DNA of 64,000 bases from an uncultured Cellulophaga sp. GTDB taxonomy: Bacteria > Bacteroidota > Bacteroidia > Flavobacteriales > Flavobacteriaceae. Position 1 is the stretch's first letter. Every line of letters begins with the position of its first letter. The position numbers and the translations under genes are program-made. Positions 63,608 through 64,000 of this stretch are shown one piece after another. The stretch is taken from the NCBI GenBank assembly GCA_947492955.1, contig CANLOV010000001.1:186001-250000 (forward strand), read 5' to 3'. A model generated the notes under the pieces. The model was not told the origin of the DNA. It did not search any database and was given only the letters and a program-made list of their open reading frames with translations.

Positions 63608-64000
63608 TTTGAATAACATTAAATTTTACTTCGGTACCATCATCTTTAAGTAGTTCAAAAGAAACGGAAGCAGTTTTATTAAAGTGTTCAAAAGATTTTT
63701 CTATAAGCCCGTGTGCCAACCTGTATAATCCTCTAGAAGAACTATAGATCATACTAATAGACGTCTCTGTTTTTTCTAATATTTTAAATGTAGGTAATTC
63801 TGCTTCTGGGTATAGTTTTTTAACGTGTACATGTATATGATCTTCAATAGAATATAAAAGACTTAAAGGGTTAGAGTAACTTTTAATTACTTCTGGGTGT
63901 GCTTTTCCTAAGCTAGTAAATAAGTATAATCCAAAAGTATGTATAAGATCATCAACAGAAATATTAACTTTTTTACTAAGCTCGGTAATAAGGCTAAGCA
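63600..64000 (-). CDS. H-NOX haem/nitric-oxide sensor, C-terminal part (5' end outside window)
   Basis: The minus-strand frame runs from the window's right edge to a TAG at 63602-63600 and encodes about 133 residues. It contains the H-NOX signature: a proximal haem His candidate in EDHIHVHVKKLYPEAELPTF, and the Y-x-S-x-R motif (YSSSR, MIYSSSRGL) that contacts the haem propionates. Full H-NOX proteins are about 180 residues, so the first third lies outside the window. The stop overlaps the kinase ATG by eight bases, an arrangement known for NO-sensing H-NOX/histidine kinase operons. Confidence 0.9.
   Translation of the reverse strand, partial: LSLITELSKKVNISVDDLIHTFGLYLFTSLGKAHPEVIKSYSNPLSLLYSIEDHIHVHVKKLYPEAELPTFKILEKTETSISMIYSSSRGLYRLAHGLIEKSFEHFNKTASVSFELLKDDGTEVKFNVIQNG

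Overview
The window comes from a member of the Flavobacteriaceae (phylum Bacteroidota), most likely marine. The DNA is strongly AT-rich by eye. The clearest promoters have the Bacteroidota form TTTG-N19/20-TAnnTTTG (tRNA-Asp and rpsP), and genes lack Shine-Dalgarno sequences. DnaE carries the N-terminal exonuclease usual in this phylum, and many products are flavobacterial family types (DUF4230, DUF4260, RAYT-type Y1 transposase, small 56-residue membrane proteins). I cannot name the genus from the sequence alone.

Layout. 1-4.7 kb: end of an MFS transporter, a Gfo/Idh/MocA dehydrogenase and an SMP-30-like lipoprotein (a small sugar or sugar-acid unit), then LysE and MFS exporters. 4.7-12.1 kb: housekeeping and small genes (ruvC, hemW, a cyclase-family protein, DUF4260, DUF4230, Dabb, YjbR, membrane MutS-like ATPase) and a deleted four-helix-bundle pseudogene. 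12.3-20.7 kb: exported GH2 beta-galactosidase, YdjM-like membrane protein, Kir-type K+ channel, DUF302, glutaryl-CoA-dehydrogenase-like enzyme, tRNA methyltransferase, cupredoxin lipoprotein. 20.8-29.8 kb: rpsP-rimM with a structured leader, degenerate M23 protein, dnaE, lipoprotein, thioredoxin, DUF58. 29.9-36.8 kb: tRNA-Asp, then a type I restriction-modification operon (hsdM-hsdS-hsdR) interrupted by a RAYT transposase gene that contains REP hairpins. 37-42 kb: cytochrome P450 with its own ferredoxin and ferredoxin reductase, divergent from an AraC regulator, then a phosphonatase-like HAD enzyme.

42.5-60.3 kb is a large glycan locus. It holds an LpxH-like phosphatase, a MurG-like glycosyltransferase, a GH1 enzyme, a repeat-preceded secreted tail-fibre-like protein, a response-regulator/GT2 fusion, a GT-C-like membrane protein with a large extracytoplasmic tail, a lipoprotein, a membrane-anchored clan-A glycoside hydrolase, a GT4 enzyme, a Wzx-like flippase and a TPR/outer-membrane-barrel protein. 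The two divergent intergenic regions of this locus share a bipartite sequence motif, and one also has a perfect 12-bp inverted repeat, so the units may be co-regulated.

60.3-64 kb: a tandem pair of 56-residue membrane peptides, then a signalling operon read leftward: H-NOX haem/NO sensor (cut by the window edge), PAS histidine kinase, Hpt protein and LytTR response regulator. The most interesting possibility is an exopolysaccharide system with a phosphorylation-controlled glycosyltransferase next to a nitric-oxide-sensing phosphorelay. The gene content is seen directly; the functional link is inference.
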